DNA from: JBHHYS01 sp046757645
Lineage (GTDB): Bacteria > Acidobacteriota > Terriglobia > Acidiferrales > 2-02-FULL-67-57
DNA length: 30,951 nucleotides
Assembly (NCBI GenBank): GCA_046757645.1
Contig: JBHHYS010000026.1
Location: 1-30,951, forward strand
Reading direction: 5' to 3'
In this document: piece by piece, positions 21,924-29,593 of the stretch
How positions within the stretch are numbered: position 1 is the stretch's first letter
How the letters are laid out: each line of letters opens with the position of its first letter
The notes under the pieces: model-generated
The model's database searches: none
Seen by the model: only the letters and a program-made list of their open reading frames with translations
What the model was told of the DNA's origin: nothing
Program-made: the position numbers and the translations under genes

Positions 21924-22934
21924 TCACGTGAAAACCGAGCAGAATTCCAGCACGCGCTGGCGGCAGCTTTTGACGTGCACGGGGAGGTCGAGTTCGGTGC
22001 CGCGCTCGATGAGGGGAATCAACTCGTCCAGGGTGGGCCCGAAGGGCAGGCCGGTGAGCATCATGCGGATGGGTTGGTGGAGGTTGCGGCCGCGCCAGTG
22101 GGTTTCACGCTTCACCTCTTCGAGAATCTGGTGGAAGCGGGGGACAGTGAGCCAGCTATCCTCGAGCACGCGCCGGCCAAACGCGCGGATCACCTCCCGA
22201 GCGCCTTCCCGTTCCACAGCCTCGCGGCCTTCGGGCAGGCGCAGGTAGTTCTCGGCGTGGTAGTCGAACAGCAGGCGGGTGCGCGGCGGCAGCAGCGAGA
22301 CGAAATCGAGCCCGGGTAGCACGGCGCAGATGAGGTCACGCAGCCAGAGCCGTACCGGCTCGGCCAGCTCGTCCTGGGGCAGCCAGCCCACGCGGCAATA
22401 GGTGGGCAGGGCCAGGGTGAGCAGGTGATCGAGGTCGGTGCGCAGGAGCCACTCGTGGTTGATGCGCCGCAGAAGCTCAAAGTCAAAGCGCAGCGGCCCG
22501 GCCTGCAAGCCCTGCGGCGACCACTGTGCCCGCAACTCCTCCCGGGAAAAGATTTCGCCGGGTGCGGCCGCGTCAGGACCGGTCGGGGGTTGCCAGCCCA
22601 GGAGGGCGAGGAAGTTGATCAAGGCTTCGGGCAGCACGCCCAGCTCGCGCAACTCCGCCACCGAGGTGTGTCCGCTCCATTGGCCCCAGGGGGAGGGCTC
22701 GGATTCCACGATGGGAGGCAGCGTGGCCGCCCAGTCGGGAATGTCGCCCGCATCGCTCTCGGCCTCGGGGTCGAGCCCCAGCCAGGCCAGCTCCTCGCGC
22801 CCGGGAGCCTCGCCAGCGGCGGCCAGCGTGAACCGTTGGTTCTGCTGGCGAGCCCACAACCAGAGATAGAGCGCCCGGCGTGCGCTTTCCACCGTGAGTG
22901 CCGCGCTGGCAGAAGAAAAGTGAACCGAAACCAT
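21924..22934 (-). CDS. Glutamyl-tRNA synthetase-like protein lacking the catalytic motifs
   Basis: The 336-residue product aligns by eye with GltX but is about 150 residues short. VHFSSASAALTVESARRALY (4-23) stands where GltX has its SPTGxLHVGGARTAL segment, with the HIGH-type histidines gone. WGQWSGHTSVAELRELGVLP (83-102) stands where KLSKRHGATSVxEYRExGYLP belongs, with KMSKS lost. Between them the acceptor-binding region is missing. After this the match is good: EALINFLALLGWQP, GEIFSREELRAQW, a helical anticodon-binding part, and MMLTGLPFGPTLDELIPL at the C-terminus. It therefore keeps the tRNA-anticodon half and should not activate glutamate. The frame is intact, suggesting selection. GAAGGTG overlaps the start (ATG 22934, or GTG 22937). 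rlmB and ndh follow closely. Confidence 0.82.
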   Translation of the reverse strand: MVSVHFSSASAALTVESARRALYLWLWARQQNQRFTLAAAGEAPGREELAWLGLDPEAESDAGDIPDWAATLPPIVESEPSPWGQWSGHTSVAELRELGVLPEALINFLALLGWQPPTGPDAAAPGEIFSREELRAQWSPQGLQAGPLRFDFELLRRINHEWLLRTDLDHLLTLALPTYCRVGWLPQDELAEPVRLWLRDLICAVLPGLDFVSLLPPRTRLLFDYHAENYLRLPEGREAVEREGAREVIRAFGRRVLEDSWLTVPRFHQILEEVKRETHWRGRNLHQPIRMMLTGLPFGPTLDELIPLIERGTELDLPVHVKSCRQRVLEFCSVFT

Positions 22935-23043
22935 CACCTTCTAGAATACCACGCCGCCGCGCCGGGTACGGGCGCGGAACGAGGGAGGCCGGCGCGTGTG
23001 TGTGAGGGTGGTCGCGGGCAGGCGATGCGGGGCTCAGGCGGAG

Positions 23044-23214
23044 CTAGCCCGCGGAGCGGGCCGCCTGGCGGCGCTTGCGCGCCAGCAACTCCCGCGCTAG
23101 GCGTGGCAGCTCCTTGTACTTCAACTGCCCCTGCTCGTAGAGTTTCACCTTCAGCTTGGCGCGTTTGCGGCGCTTGTGGTGTTTTTTGCGGGCGATGAAC
23201 TGTTTCTGTCGCAT
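23044..23214 (-). CDS. Small, very basic protein of unknown function
   Basis: The 56-residue product starts MRQKQFIARKKHHKRRKRAK and ends RKRRQAARSAG, with about 40% Lys, Arg and His. Size and charge suggest a ribosome- or nucleic-acid-bound protein, but it does not match S21, L34 or another ribosomal protein I know. The upstream extension in the same frame lacks coding character. GGAGG lies 12 nt before the ATG. A GCCCGC/GCGGGC hairpin overlaps its 3' end. Confidence 0.65.
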   Translation of the reverse strand: MRQKQFIARKKHHKRRKRAKLKVKLYEQGQLKYKELPRLARELLARKRRQAARSAG

Positions 23215-23251
23215 CTCGGGTGTAGTCCTCCAATCAGGAAGAAAAAGTTTC

Positions 23252-23284
23252 AGGCTAGAGCCTACCAGCGGCCGGCGCCGCTGG
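23252..23284. repeat. Two adjacent hairpins (paired-hairpin relative)
   Basis: A short AGGC/GCCT stem with loop TAGA is followed by CCAGCGGC (23265-23272), loop CGGC and GCCGCTGG (23277-23284). The second stem is the same sequence as the second stem of element I at 12722-12741. It lies in the 163-nt gap between ispF and the small basic gene and holds no gene. Confidence 0.55.
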
Positions 23285-23377
23285 GCCACGCACATAACTA
23301 CATACATTGAATGGGGGAACTCGACAAGCAGATTCCTCGGAATGACAAGCCAGAGCAGCGTAAAGGAGGCTTGTTCA

Positions 23378-23860
23378 TCACCGTTCTTGGCCGCTCTCCA
23401 AGAGCACAATAGCCTGCGCCGCCATGGCGTCGCCCCGTCCCACCGCTTCCAGGCCTTCGGTGGTCTTCGCCTTGACGTTCACCTGCGGCGGCTCCACCCC
23501 CAGCGTGCGGGCCAGCGTCCCCCGCATGCGGGCAATGTAAGGCGCGAGCTTGGGCTCCTGGGCAATCACCACGGTGTCCACCTGGGCCACGCGCAGGCCT
23601 TTTTCTCCGAGCAAATTCACTACCCAGGCGAGCAGCTCCAGGCTGTTCGCGTCCTTCCATTGCCGGTCGGCAGCGGGGAAGTGCTGGCCGAGGTCGCCCA
23701 AACCGGCGGCCCCCAGCAATGCATCGGCGATGGCGTGGGTGAGCACGTCGCCGTCGGAATGCCCCGCCAGCCCTTTGGCGAAGGGAACCTCTACGCCGCC
23801 CAGAATCAGTTTCCGTTCCCTCACCAACCGATGATAGTCGTAGCCAATCCCGACTCGCAT
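23378..23860 (-). CDS. ispF: 2-C-methyl-D-erythritol 2,4-cyclodiphosphate synthase
   Basis: IspF forms the cyclic diphosphate of the MEP isoprenoid pathway as a zinc-dependent trimer. The 160-residue product has the metal ligands Asp8 and His10 (GYDYHR), GHSDGDVLTHAIADALLGA, and KAKTTEGLEAVGRGDAMAAQA at the C-terminus. The length is normal. Its ATG is 2 nt after the ispD stop. Confidence 0.95.
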   Translation of the reverse strand: MRVGIGYDYHRLVRERKLILGGVEVPFAKGLAGHSDGDVLTHAIADALLGAAGLGDLGQHFPAADRQWKDANSLELLAWVVNLLGEKGLRVAQVDTVVIAQEPKLAPYIARMRGTLARTLGVEPPQVNVKAKTTEGLEAVGRGDAMAAQAIVLLESGQER

Positions 23861-23862
23861 TC

Positions 23863-24603
23863 TTACTCCTCGCGCCCTGGAGTTTGTTCCTGGGCAAGGA
23901 GGAAGCGGGCGAGTTCGAGGTCGGCGGGGGTGGTGATTTTGATGTTCCGCTCGGAACCCATCACCACGGTGACCGGGTGGCCGAGGCGCTCGACCAAGAC
24001 CGCCTCGTCGGAGCCGTGAAAGCCATCCGCACTAGCGCGGGCGAAGGCTTCCCGGAGCCAGTCGGCGCGGAAGACCTGCGGGGTCTGCGCCAGCACGATG
24101 CGTTCCCGGGGAATGGTAGTGGTGATGCGGGACGCGTGGCCGCCGGCGGCAGGCTCGACCTGCTTGACGGTGTCGCTGGCGGGCAGGCCGAGGATGGCGG
24201 CGCCGGTGGCGGTGGCGGCGTCGAGGGCCCGCTCGAGAAGCGCCGGCGCGACGAAGGGGCGCACGGCGTCGTGGACCAACACCAGTTCGGTATCCATGGC
24301 CACGCGGCGGAGGGCATTCGCCACCGATTCCTGCCGCGACCCGCCCCCTTCGACCACACTCACGCGCCCAGCATAAGCCTCCTGCGCCAAGCGGACCTCC
24401 ACGGCAGCGCGGTCGGGGCGACGCACGGCCACAATCAACTGCTGGAGACGGGTGCAGGCAGCCAGCTTGCGCAGAGTCCAAAAGAGGATGGGGAGGCCCT
24501 CCAGGTCGAGCAACTGCTTGGGCGGCGCGGCGCCCTGGGCCGGGCGGCCGCCCGCCATCCGTACCCCGAGTCCGGCGGCGGGAACGATGGCGACAACTCG
24601 CAT
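23863..24603 (-). CDS. ispD: 2-C-methyl-D-erythritol 4-phosphate cytidylyltransferase
   Basis: IspD adds CMP to MEP, one step before IspE and IspF. The nucleotide-binding loop VPAAGLGVRMAGG begins at residue 7 and reaches PPKQ after a small insertion rich in Gly, Ala and Pro (about 19-27), a little longer than usual. VHDAVRPFV and the D-T-VK segment (ASDTVKQV) follow. The ATG at 24603 gives 246 residues; the GTG at 24615 is a weaker choice. It lies in an operon with ispF. Confidence 0.93.
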   Translation of the reverse strand: MRVVAIVPAAGLGVRMAGGRPAQGAAPPKQLLDLEGLPILFWTLRKLAACTRLQQLIVAVRRPDRAAVEVRLAQEAYAGRVSVVEGGGSRQESVANALRRVAMDTELVLVHDAVRPFVAPALLERALDAATATGAAILGLPASDTVKQVEPAAGGHASRITTTIPRERIVLAQTPQVFRADWLREAFARASADGFHGSDEAVLVERLGHPVTVVMGSERNIKITTPADLELARFLLAQEQTPGREE

Positions 24604-24640
24604 CGTAGCTCTCACTCGGGAAAGAAAGAGAGAGGTTTTC

Positions 24641-25789
24641 CTACTCTTCCGTTTCGGGGCCGCGGGAGCCCGGCCCGCCCATCGTCTGGTAGCGCCCTGG
24701 GCGCGGTGGGCCCGAGTTGGGCTGTCGGCGCGGCGGGACGGCGGAGGTATTGTGGGCCGCGGCGGGGCGGTCGCGGTCGTAGTGCCGCGCTTCTTCGTAG
24801 CGCCCGAAGATCATCTTGCCGGCGGTGGTTTGGAGCACGCTGGTGACGGTGATGTCGATGGTGCGGGAGATCATGCGCCGGGCGTTGTCAACCACCACCA
24901 TGGTGCCGTCATCGAGATAGGCGACGCCCTGGTTGGGCTCTTTGCCCTCCTTGAGGATGAAGACCCGCATAGACTCGCCGGGCAACACGATGGGCTTGAG
25001 GGCGTTGGCCAGCTCATTGATGTTGAGCACATCGATGCCCTGGAGTTGCGCCACTTTGTTGAGGTTGAAGTCGTTGGTGATGATTTTGGCCTCGTAGCGC
25101 TTGGCCAATTCGATGAGCTTCATGTCGACGTCGCGGATGTGGGGCAGGTCGTCTTCGATGATCTCGGTGTGCAGGTTGGCGATCTTCTGGATGCGGTGGA
25201 GGATGTCCAGGCCGCGGCGGCCGCGGTTGCGCTTGAGGGAGTCAGCGGAGTCCGCCACCAGTTGCAGCTCACGCAGGACGAACTGGGGCAGGACCAGAAT
25301 TCCATCCATGAAGCCGGCTTCGCAGATGTCGGCAATGCGCCCGTCAATGATCACGCTGGTGTCCACCACCTTGTAGTTGCGCTTGGGGGCGCGCTCAGCG
25401 CCGAAGAGCCCACCGAAGGCCTGAAGGTTCAGAAGGTCGCCCTTCTTGGCTCCGATGACCATTCCCAGGAAGGTCATCACCAGCACCAAGTACACCCGCA
25501 GGAAGGATAGGGTCTTGGGTTCGATGTTGGTTCCGCTCAGCACCAAGGCTATTAGGTAGGCGCAGAGAATGCCGGCAATCGCGCCCACCACCGCTCCGAT
25601 CAGCCGCTTCAGGCTGGAGTGCCGCAAGCGCATTTCCAGCAGCACCCCGGCCAGCCCCAGCAGCACGCCGACCAGCACCGCATCGAAGCCGGTCAGGCGG
25701 AAGGGATGGAAGTGGTAGGTAGCTACCGCGGTCAACAGAATGAAGCTGAGCCGAAAGAGGCCGAGGTCCAGCCAACCCCACTTCTCCAC
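24641..25789 (-). CDS. YacL-type membrane PIN-TRAM protein
   Basis: The 382-residue product has four membrane helices (about 9-24, 34-51, 63-86 and 97-115). A PIN nuclease-like domain follows from 139 (KVVDTSVIIDGRIADI, with Asp143; later NDFNLNKVA). A TRAM RNA-binding segment then reads NQGVAYLDDGTMVVVDNARR, and a disordered Pro/Gly/Arg tail ends the protein. This architecture is that of Bacillus YacL and its relatives, whose role is not well defined. The gene often precedes ispD, as here (37-nt gap). It starts at GTG 25789 after AGGGGAA. A long leader precedes it. Confidence 0.9.
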   Translation of the reverse strand: MEKWGWLDLGLFRLSFILLTAVATYHFHPFRLTGFDAVLVGVLLGLAGVLLEMRLRHSSLKRLIGAVVGAIAGILCAYLIALVLSGTNIEPKTLSFLRVYLVLVMTFLGMVIGAKKGDLLNLQAFGGLFGAERAPKRNYKVVDTSVIIDGRIADICEAGFMDGILVLPQFVLRELQLVADSADSLKRNRGRRGLDILHRIQKIANLHTEIIEDDLPHIRDVDMKLIELAKRYEAKIITNDFNLNKVAQLQGIDVLNINELANALKPIVLPGESMRVFILKEGKEPNQGVAYLDDGTMVVVDNARRMISRTIDITVTSVLQTTAGKMIFGRYEEARHYDRDRPAAAHNTSAVPPRRQPNSGPPRPGRYQTMGGPGSRGPETEE

Positions 25790-25836
25790 TTCCCCTGCAT
25801 GGGGTGGGCTGACGCGCGGGGGCGGAGAGAGGTCAA

Positions 25837-25865
25837 CCCGGGCAGGAGTCGGCTCCTGACCCGGG
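25837..25865 (-). other. Strong hairpin in the yacL leader
   Basis: CCCGGGCAGGAG (25837-25848) pairs with CTCCTG (25853-25858) and CCCGGG (25860-25865), giving 12 bp with one bulged A and a 4-nt loop. It lies 48 nt before the yacL start. It could be a leader control structure; no riboswitch class was recognised. Confidence 0.55.
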
Positions 25866-26010
25866 GCCGCCGGCGCATTCCGTTCCCGGCGCCAACCTGC
25901 CTGGGGTTCGCGGATGGGACTCCCCTCCTTTCGTGGTTATGCCTGCTGTCCCCTACGGCCGGAAGCAGTCAGGACGCGCGCGCCTTGCGCCTTCCGGAAG
26001 ACACTTGCGC

Positions 26011-26040
26011 AGTATAGCACCCGCCCGAGAGGAGCGACAA
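26011..26040 (-). promoter_or_regulatory. Possible promoter of yacL
   Basis: On the minus strand TTGTCG (26040-26035), an 18-nt spacer and TATACT (26016-26011). Transcription from about 26004 would give a leader of about 215 nt. The 400-nt gap 25790-26189 holds no convincing gene. Confidence 0.5.
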
Positions 26041-26067
26041 GGAGTTTGCCGGTGAGTCTGGGCAGGG

Positions 26068-26126
26068 GCTGGTGCGGTTCCCACCAGCGGGGCCGGGGGG
26101 AACCCTGCCTGGGGCAAACAGGCAGG
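26068..26126. repeat. Chain of overlapping hairpins past alr
   Basis: GCTGGTG (26068-26074) pairs with CACCAGC (26082-26088). GGTTCCC (26076-26082) can instead pair with a GGGAACC near 26097-26103, so the two are mutually exclusive. CCTGCCTG (26104-26111) pairs with CAGGCAGG (26119-26126). They lie 64 to 122 nt past the alr stop. Terminator or repeat; no T tract. Confidence 0.5.
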
Positions 26127-26189
26127 CTCGGCTGGAGATTGAAAAGTAAACTCTTGGCACCGAGGAAGAATAAGTAACTTGGAACGGCA

Positions 26190-27338
26190 CTACTCGCGAT
26201 AGAGGCGGGGAATGCGCTTGCCCAGCCCGGAGAGAATCTCCGAGGCCACCGTGCCCAGCGCGCGCGCGGGTTCGGTCGGGGGGATGGAGGCGGTGCCGTT
26301 GGTGCCGATGAGGACCGCTTCATCACCGGCGCAGGCGTCGGGGACATGGGTGACATCGGCGAGGGTCAAGTCCATTCCGATGGTGCCCACGGTGGGGGCG
26401 TAGTGGCCGCGGAGGATCACCCGGCAGCGCCCGCTCAGGCCGCGGCGCCAGCCGTCGCCGTAACCGATGGGCAGGACGGCCAGCCGCGAGGGCCGCGGGG
26501 TGACATAGTTGGCCCCGTAACCCACCGGGGCGTGGGCGGGGTAGTCGCGCACCATATAGACCTGGGCCTTCAGGGTCAGCACCGGGCGGACAGGAATTTT
26601 TTGGGCGAATTCGGCGCTGCGGTCTTGGCCGTCGGCAAACTTGAAGAAGGACAAATAGCCGTAGAGCATCGACCCGGGCCGCACCATGGTTCCCCAGGTT
26701 TCCGGCCGGGCGGCGATGGCCCCGGTGTTGGCCAGGTGGACCAGGGGCGGCTGGAGGCCGTGGGCGGCGAACTCCGCCCGTACCTGCTCGAAGCACTTGA
26801 GTTGCTCGGCGGTCTGCGGGGAGGTGAAGTCTTCCGAGGAAGCGAAGTGGGTGTAGAGCCCTTCGAGCTCCACGCCCCGGCCGGCAGCCAACATTTCCAG
26901 GAGTCGCGGGACCTCTTGGCAGGGAATGCCCAGGCGACCCATCCCGGTGTCCACCTTGACGTGACAACGGAGGCGGCGCCCGGCCATCTGCGTCGCCTTC
27001 ATGAGGCGCTCGAGTTGGCTCCGCTCGGTGATGCCGGGGGTGATGTCGTACTCCAGCAGCTCGCGCTCTTCCCCGGGAAAGAAACCGGTGAGGACGACGA
27101 TAGGGGTGCGGATGCCAGCGCGGCGCAGCTCGACCCCTTCGCTGACGGAGGCCACCCCCAGCGCCTCCAGGCCGGCTTGCTCCAGAGCGCGCGCCACCTG
27201 CACAGCGCCGTGGCCGTAGGCGTCGGCCTTCACTACGGCCAGGATTTTCCGCTCCGGGCCCACGTGGCGGCGAATGAGAGCGAGATTTTCTTTCAGTTGC
27301 GGCAGTGAAATTTCCGCCCAACAGGGGCGCTCCGCCAT
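26190..27338 (-). CDS. alr: Alanine racemase
   Basis: Alr makes D-alanine for peptidoglycan with pyridoxal phosphate. The 382-residue product has the PLP lysine in AVVKADAYGHGA (Lys37), VDTGMGRLG, LANTGA, and LPIGYGDGWRRG. The catalytic-tyrosine side is TVGTIGMDLTLADVT. The ATG at 27338 has AGAGGAG just upstream; the longer frame to 27587 crosses hairpin repeats and is rejected. Confidence 0.95.
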   Translation of the reverse strand: MAERPCWAEISLPQLKENLALIRRHVGPERKILAVVKADAYGHGAVQVARALEQAGLEALGVASVSEGVELRRAGIRTPIVVLTGFFPGEERELLEYDITPGITERSQLERLMKATQMAGRRLRCHVKVDTGMGRLGIPCQEVPRLLEMLAAGRGVELEGLYTHFASSEDFTSPQTAEQLKCFEQVRAEFAAHGLQPPLVHLANTGAIAARPETWGTMVRPGSMLYGYLSFFKFADGQDRSAEFAQKIPVRPVLTLKAQVYMVRDYPAHAPVGYGANYVTPRPSRLAVLPIGYGDGWRRGLSGRCRVILRGHYAPTVGTIGMDLTLADVTHVPDACAGDEAVLIGTNGTASIPPTEPARALGTVASEILSGLGKRIPRLYRE

Positions 27339-27359
27339 GGTCTCCTCTGCTGCTCCCTT

Positions 27360-27403
27360 GCCCGAATTCGGGCCCGCCCGCCGAAGCCTTATCGAAGGCG
27401 GGC
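27360..27403. repeat. Palindrome plus copy of the 24-nt intergenic repeat
   Basis: GCCCGAATTCGGGC (27360-27373) is a perfect 14-nt palindrome. GCCCGCC (27376-27382) pairs with GGCGGGC (27397-27403), with an alternative inner hairpin GCCTT-ATCG-AAGGC. Positions 27376-27399 match 4674-4697 in reverse with 22 of 24 identical. It lies in the 292-nt gap between alr and dnaB. Confidence 0.55.
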
Positions 27404-27557
27404 TTCCGGCCGACCCGTACGCTCCACAGCCTACAACTTTTCCGACGCCGCGACGAGCCAAAAAGATGCTTGCCCCCACTAAGCGGGCGTATTTTCTTAC
27501 TCCGAATGCAGGAGAGCGCGCAACCCGAACAGGGGCGCAGTGCCTTCCTCTCAAGAT

Positions 27558-27608
27558 GGTGGGACAGGCCTCTGGCCTGTCAGTCACAGCCCAGAGGGCT
27601 GTGCCACC
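27558..27608. repeat. Perfect three-way-junction paired-hairpin element II (REP/BIME-like)
   Basis: Outer arms GGTGG (27558-27562) and CCACC (27604-27608) enclose GACAGGCC-TCT-GGCCTGTC (27563-27581), a 3-nt AGT linker and CACAGCCC-AGA-GGGCTGTG (27585-27603). The loops TCT and AGA are complementary. It lies 22 nt past the dnaB stop. Confidence 0.85.
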
Positions 27609-27630
27609 GCTGGCTTGCCTAGCTCCGGCG

Positions 27631-29007
27631 TCAGAGGTCTTCTTCGGGGAGGCGGAGGAGGTTTTCGAAGCGGGTGAACTCGCGGAGGAAGGCGAGGTGG
27701 AGCCTGCCGGTGGGGCCGTTGCGCTGCTTGGCGACGATCAACTCGGCGCGCCCCCGGTCTTCTTCGGGGACGGTGTCAGGGTCGCGGTACATCTCCGGGC
27801 GGAAGACGAAGGCGACCACGTCGGCGTCCTGCTCGATGGAGCCGGACTCGCGCAGGTCGCTGAGCTGGGGGCGGTGGTCGCCGCCGCGCTGTTCGGGGGC
27901 GCGGCTCAACTGGCTAACGGCGATCAAGGGCACGTGCAGCTCTTTGGCCAGGGCCTTCAGGCCGCGGGAGATGCTGGAAATCTCCTGGGTACGGTTCTCG
28001 AAGCGTCCCCGACCGCTCATCAATTGCATGTAGTCCACGATCACCAGGCCCAGTCCCGCGGTTGCGGGATCGGCCTGGAGGCGGCGACACTTGGCGCGCA
28101 TTTCGAGCACGGTCAGCGCCGGGGTGTCGTCAATGAAGATGGGGGCTTCGGCCAGCCGGCCCAGGGTGGTGGTCAACCGGCCCATCTCTTCGCGGTTCAA
28201 GAAGCCGCTGCGGAACTTGTGGGAGTCCACGCGGGCTTCCGCGCAGAGCAGGCGGAAGAGCAACGCCTCCCGGGCCATTTCCAGGCTGAAGATGGCGACC
28301 GGCTGCCCGCCTTGCATGGCGGCGTGCTGGGCGATGTTGAGCGCCAGCGCGGTCTTTCCCATCGCCGGGCGGGCGGCCAGCACAATCAGGTCGGCGGGCT
28401 GGAGGCCGGAGGTGAGGTTGTCGAAGTCAATGAAGCCGGTGGCCAGCCCGGTGATGTGCTGGCGGCGCTCGAAGAGTTCGTCCAGGCGGGGGAGGGTGGC
28501 GCGGGCAATCTCGCGCAGGGGCAACAGGCCGACTTTGACCCGCTCTTCGGCCAGGGCGAAGACGGCTTGCTCGGCGCGGTCCAGCACTTCATCGGCTTGC
28601 TCTTCGGCCTCGAAGGCCTGGTGGATGATGTTGTTCGAGGTGTGGATGAGGTTGCGCAGCAGCGCCTTCTCTTTGACGATGCGGGCATAGTGCTCGACGT
28701 TGGAGACCCGCGGGACACCGTCCACCAGCGACGAGAGGTAAGCGGTTCCGCCGGCGGCTTCCAGCTCCGCGGTGCGGTCCAACTCCTCGTTCAGGGTGAT
28801 CAGGTCAATGGCGCGGTTCGCTTCCGAGAGCTCAATCATGCGGGCAAAGATGCGGCGGTGGCTGTCGAGGAAGAAGTCGGCCGGCTGGAGGACTTCGATG
28901 GCGGGGTGGAAAGCCTCGTTGTCGAGCAGGATGGCGCCCAACACGGAGCGCTCGGCTTCGAGGTTGTGAGGCAGCTTGCGCTCGAGGGTTACATCAGTAG
29001 TGGGCAT
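27631..29007 (-). CDS. dnaB: Replicative DNA helicase DnaB
   Basis: The 458-residue hexameric helicase opens the replication fork. The N-terminal DnaB domain starts LPHNLEAERSVLGAILLD (12-29). The RecA-like domain has Walker A RPAMGKT (213-219), IFSLEM, Walker B LVIVDYMQLM and the ISRGLKALAKEL...ISQLSR-type segment (here VSQLSRAPEQR). SDLRESGSIEQDADVV and FLREFTRFENL close it. No intein is present. The ATG at 29007 lacks a good Shine-Dalgarno. It is near rpsF-rpsR-rplI, the common bacterial order, but a terminator and 0.6 kb separate it from rplI. Confidence 0.97.
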   Translation of the reverse strand: MPTTDVTLERKLPHNLEAERSVLGAILLDNEAFHPAIEVLQPADFFLDSHRRIFARMIELSEANRAIDLITLNEELDRTAELEAAGGTAYLSSLVDGVPRVSNVEHYARIVKEKALLRNLIHTSNNIIHQAFEAEEQADEVLDRAEQAVFALAEERVKVGLLPLREIARATLPRLDELFERRQHITGLATGFIDFDNLTSGLQPADLIVLAARPAMGKTALALNIAQHAAMQGGQPVAIFSLEMAREALLFRLLCAEARVDSHKFRSGFLNREEMGRLTTTLGRLAEAPIFIDDTPALTVLEMRAKCRRLQADPATAGLGLVIVDYMQLMSGRGRFENRTQEISSISRGLKALAKELHVPLIAVSQLSRAPEQRGGDHRPQLSDLRESGSIEQDADVVAFVFRPEMYRDPDTVPEEDRGRAELIVAKQRNGPTGRLHLAFLREFTRFENLLRLPEEDL

Positions 29008-29564
29008 TGCGCACTGGGCAGGGTCATTTTCGCTTTTTCTTTGCTAAGAGGTCAAGGGGAAACTATTACCTACCCCCGCACTTCTCAACGGTGCCCTCGA
29101 GCCACCCGCCGGTGCGCGCCAGGCTGTCCCAGATTCCTGCGGAGTTTTGGGGAGTATCGGGAACAGCCCAGCCACGCACAGCGGGCGCGCCCGAATCGGC
29201 CCGGCTGCACTCTTTGCCTCCAGCGGATGCGTCCGCACGGACGCCCGTCGGGGCGAGTGGCGCACCGAGTGCGCGCTTGCCCGAATGCGGGCTGGCGCGT
29301 TTACCCGGTGTCTGGCCGGGTCCGACTTCGCGCCATCCCCCGTCCCACTTGCCGGCGGGCAGGCCCTCCGGGGAAGGTTGCCTAAGGAAGCGGGGCCGTT
29401 AGTTGTGGCGAACGAACCTGCGTCCCCCCAGCCGGCAATTGGGAGTCGGGGTATGTCGGGAACGGGCGGGATTCTCTCCGGCGGTGAGTGCGGATGCAAG
29501 CGAAAAGCGACGTCTGGCTGTGGGAATCGGGTGGAAAAGCGGAGAAAGTTGTGACTGGTTGTGG
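29008..29564. other. Gene-free gap between dnaB and rplI
   Basis: Open frames here have no recognisable product. The gap holds short hairpins: GCGTCC/GGACGC with loop GCAC (29229-29244), and GCCCG-AATG-CGGGC (29279-29292). The latter resembles the palindrome at 27360 and the D-loop insert at 17187. No tRNA, tmRNA, RNase P or SRP RNA signature was found. Confidence 0.5.
29026..29055 (-). promoter_or_regulatory. Possible promoter of dnaB
   Basis: On the minus strand TTGACC (29055-29050), 18 nt and GAAAAT (29031-29026). The start would lie about 12 nt before the ATG, giving a very short leader. Confidence 0.4.
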
Positions 29565-29593
29565 AAAAAAACCGACCCGCCCCTACGGGCAGG
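29565..29593 (-). terminator. Intrinsic terminator of the rpsF-rpsR-rplI operon
   Basis: Directly after the rplI stop, CCTGCCCG (29593-29586) pairs with CGGGTCGG (29579-29572) with one mismatch and one G-T pair, followed by T7 (29571-29565) on the minus strand. Confidence 0.8.

Noticed and set aside
25790..26004. Known riboswitch (cobalamin, c-di-AMP or c-di-GMP) before yacL
   Set aside because: A CAGGAG/CTCCTG hairpin superficially recalls a B12 box, but the conserved core sequences of these classes are not present.
27274..29385. 703-residue open frame on the plus strand across alr, its upstream gap and dnaB
   Set aside because: It is antisense to two certain genes, has repetitive Gly/Ala/Val/Glu composition typical of GC-rich shadow frames, and shows no domain.
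29044..29499. 151-residue minus-strand frame in the dnaB-rplI gap
   Set aside because: Composition is Pro/Arg/Ala/Ser-rich without a fold-like pattern, it spans hairpins, and it has no Shine-Dalgarno.
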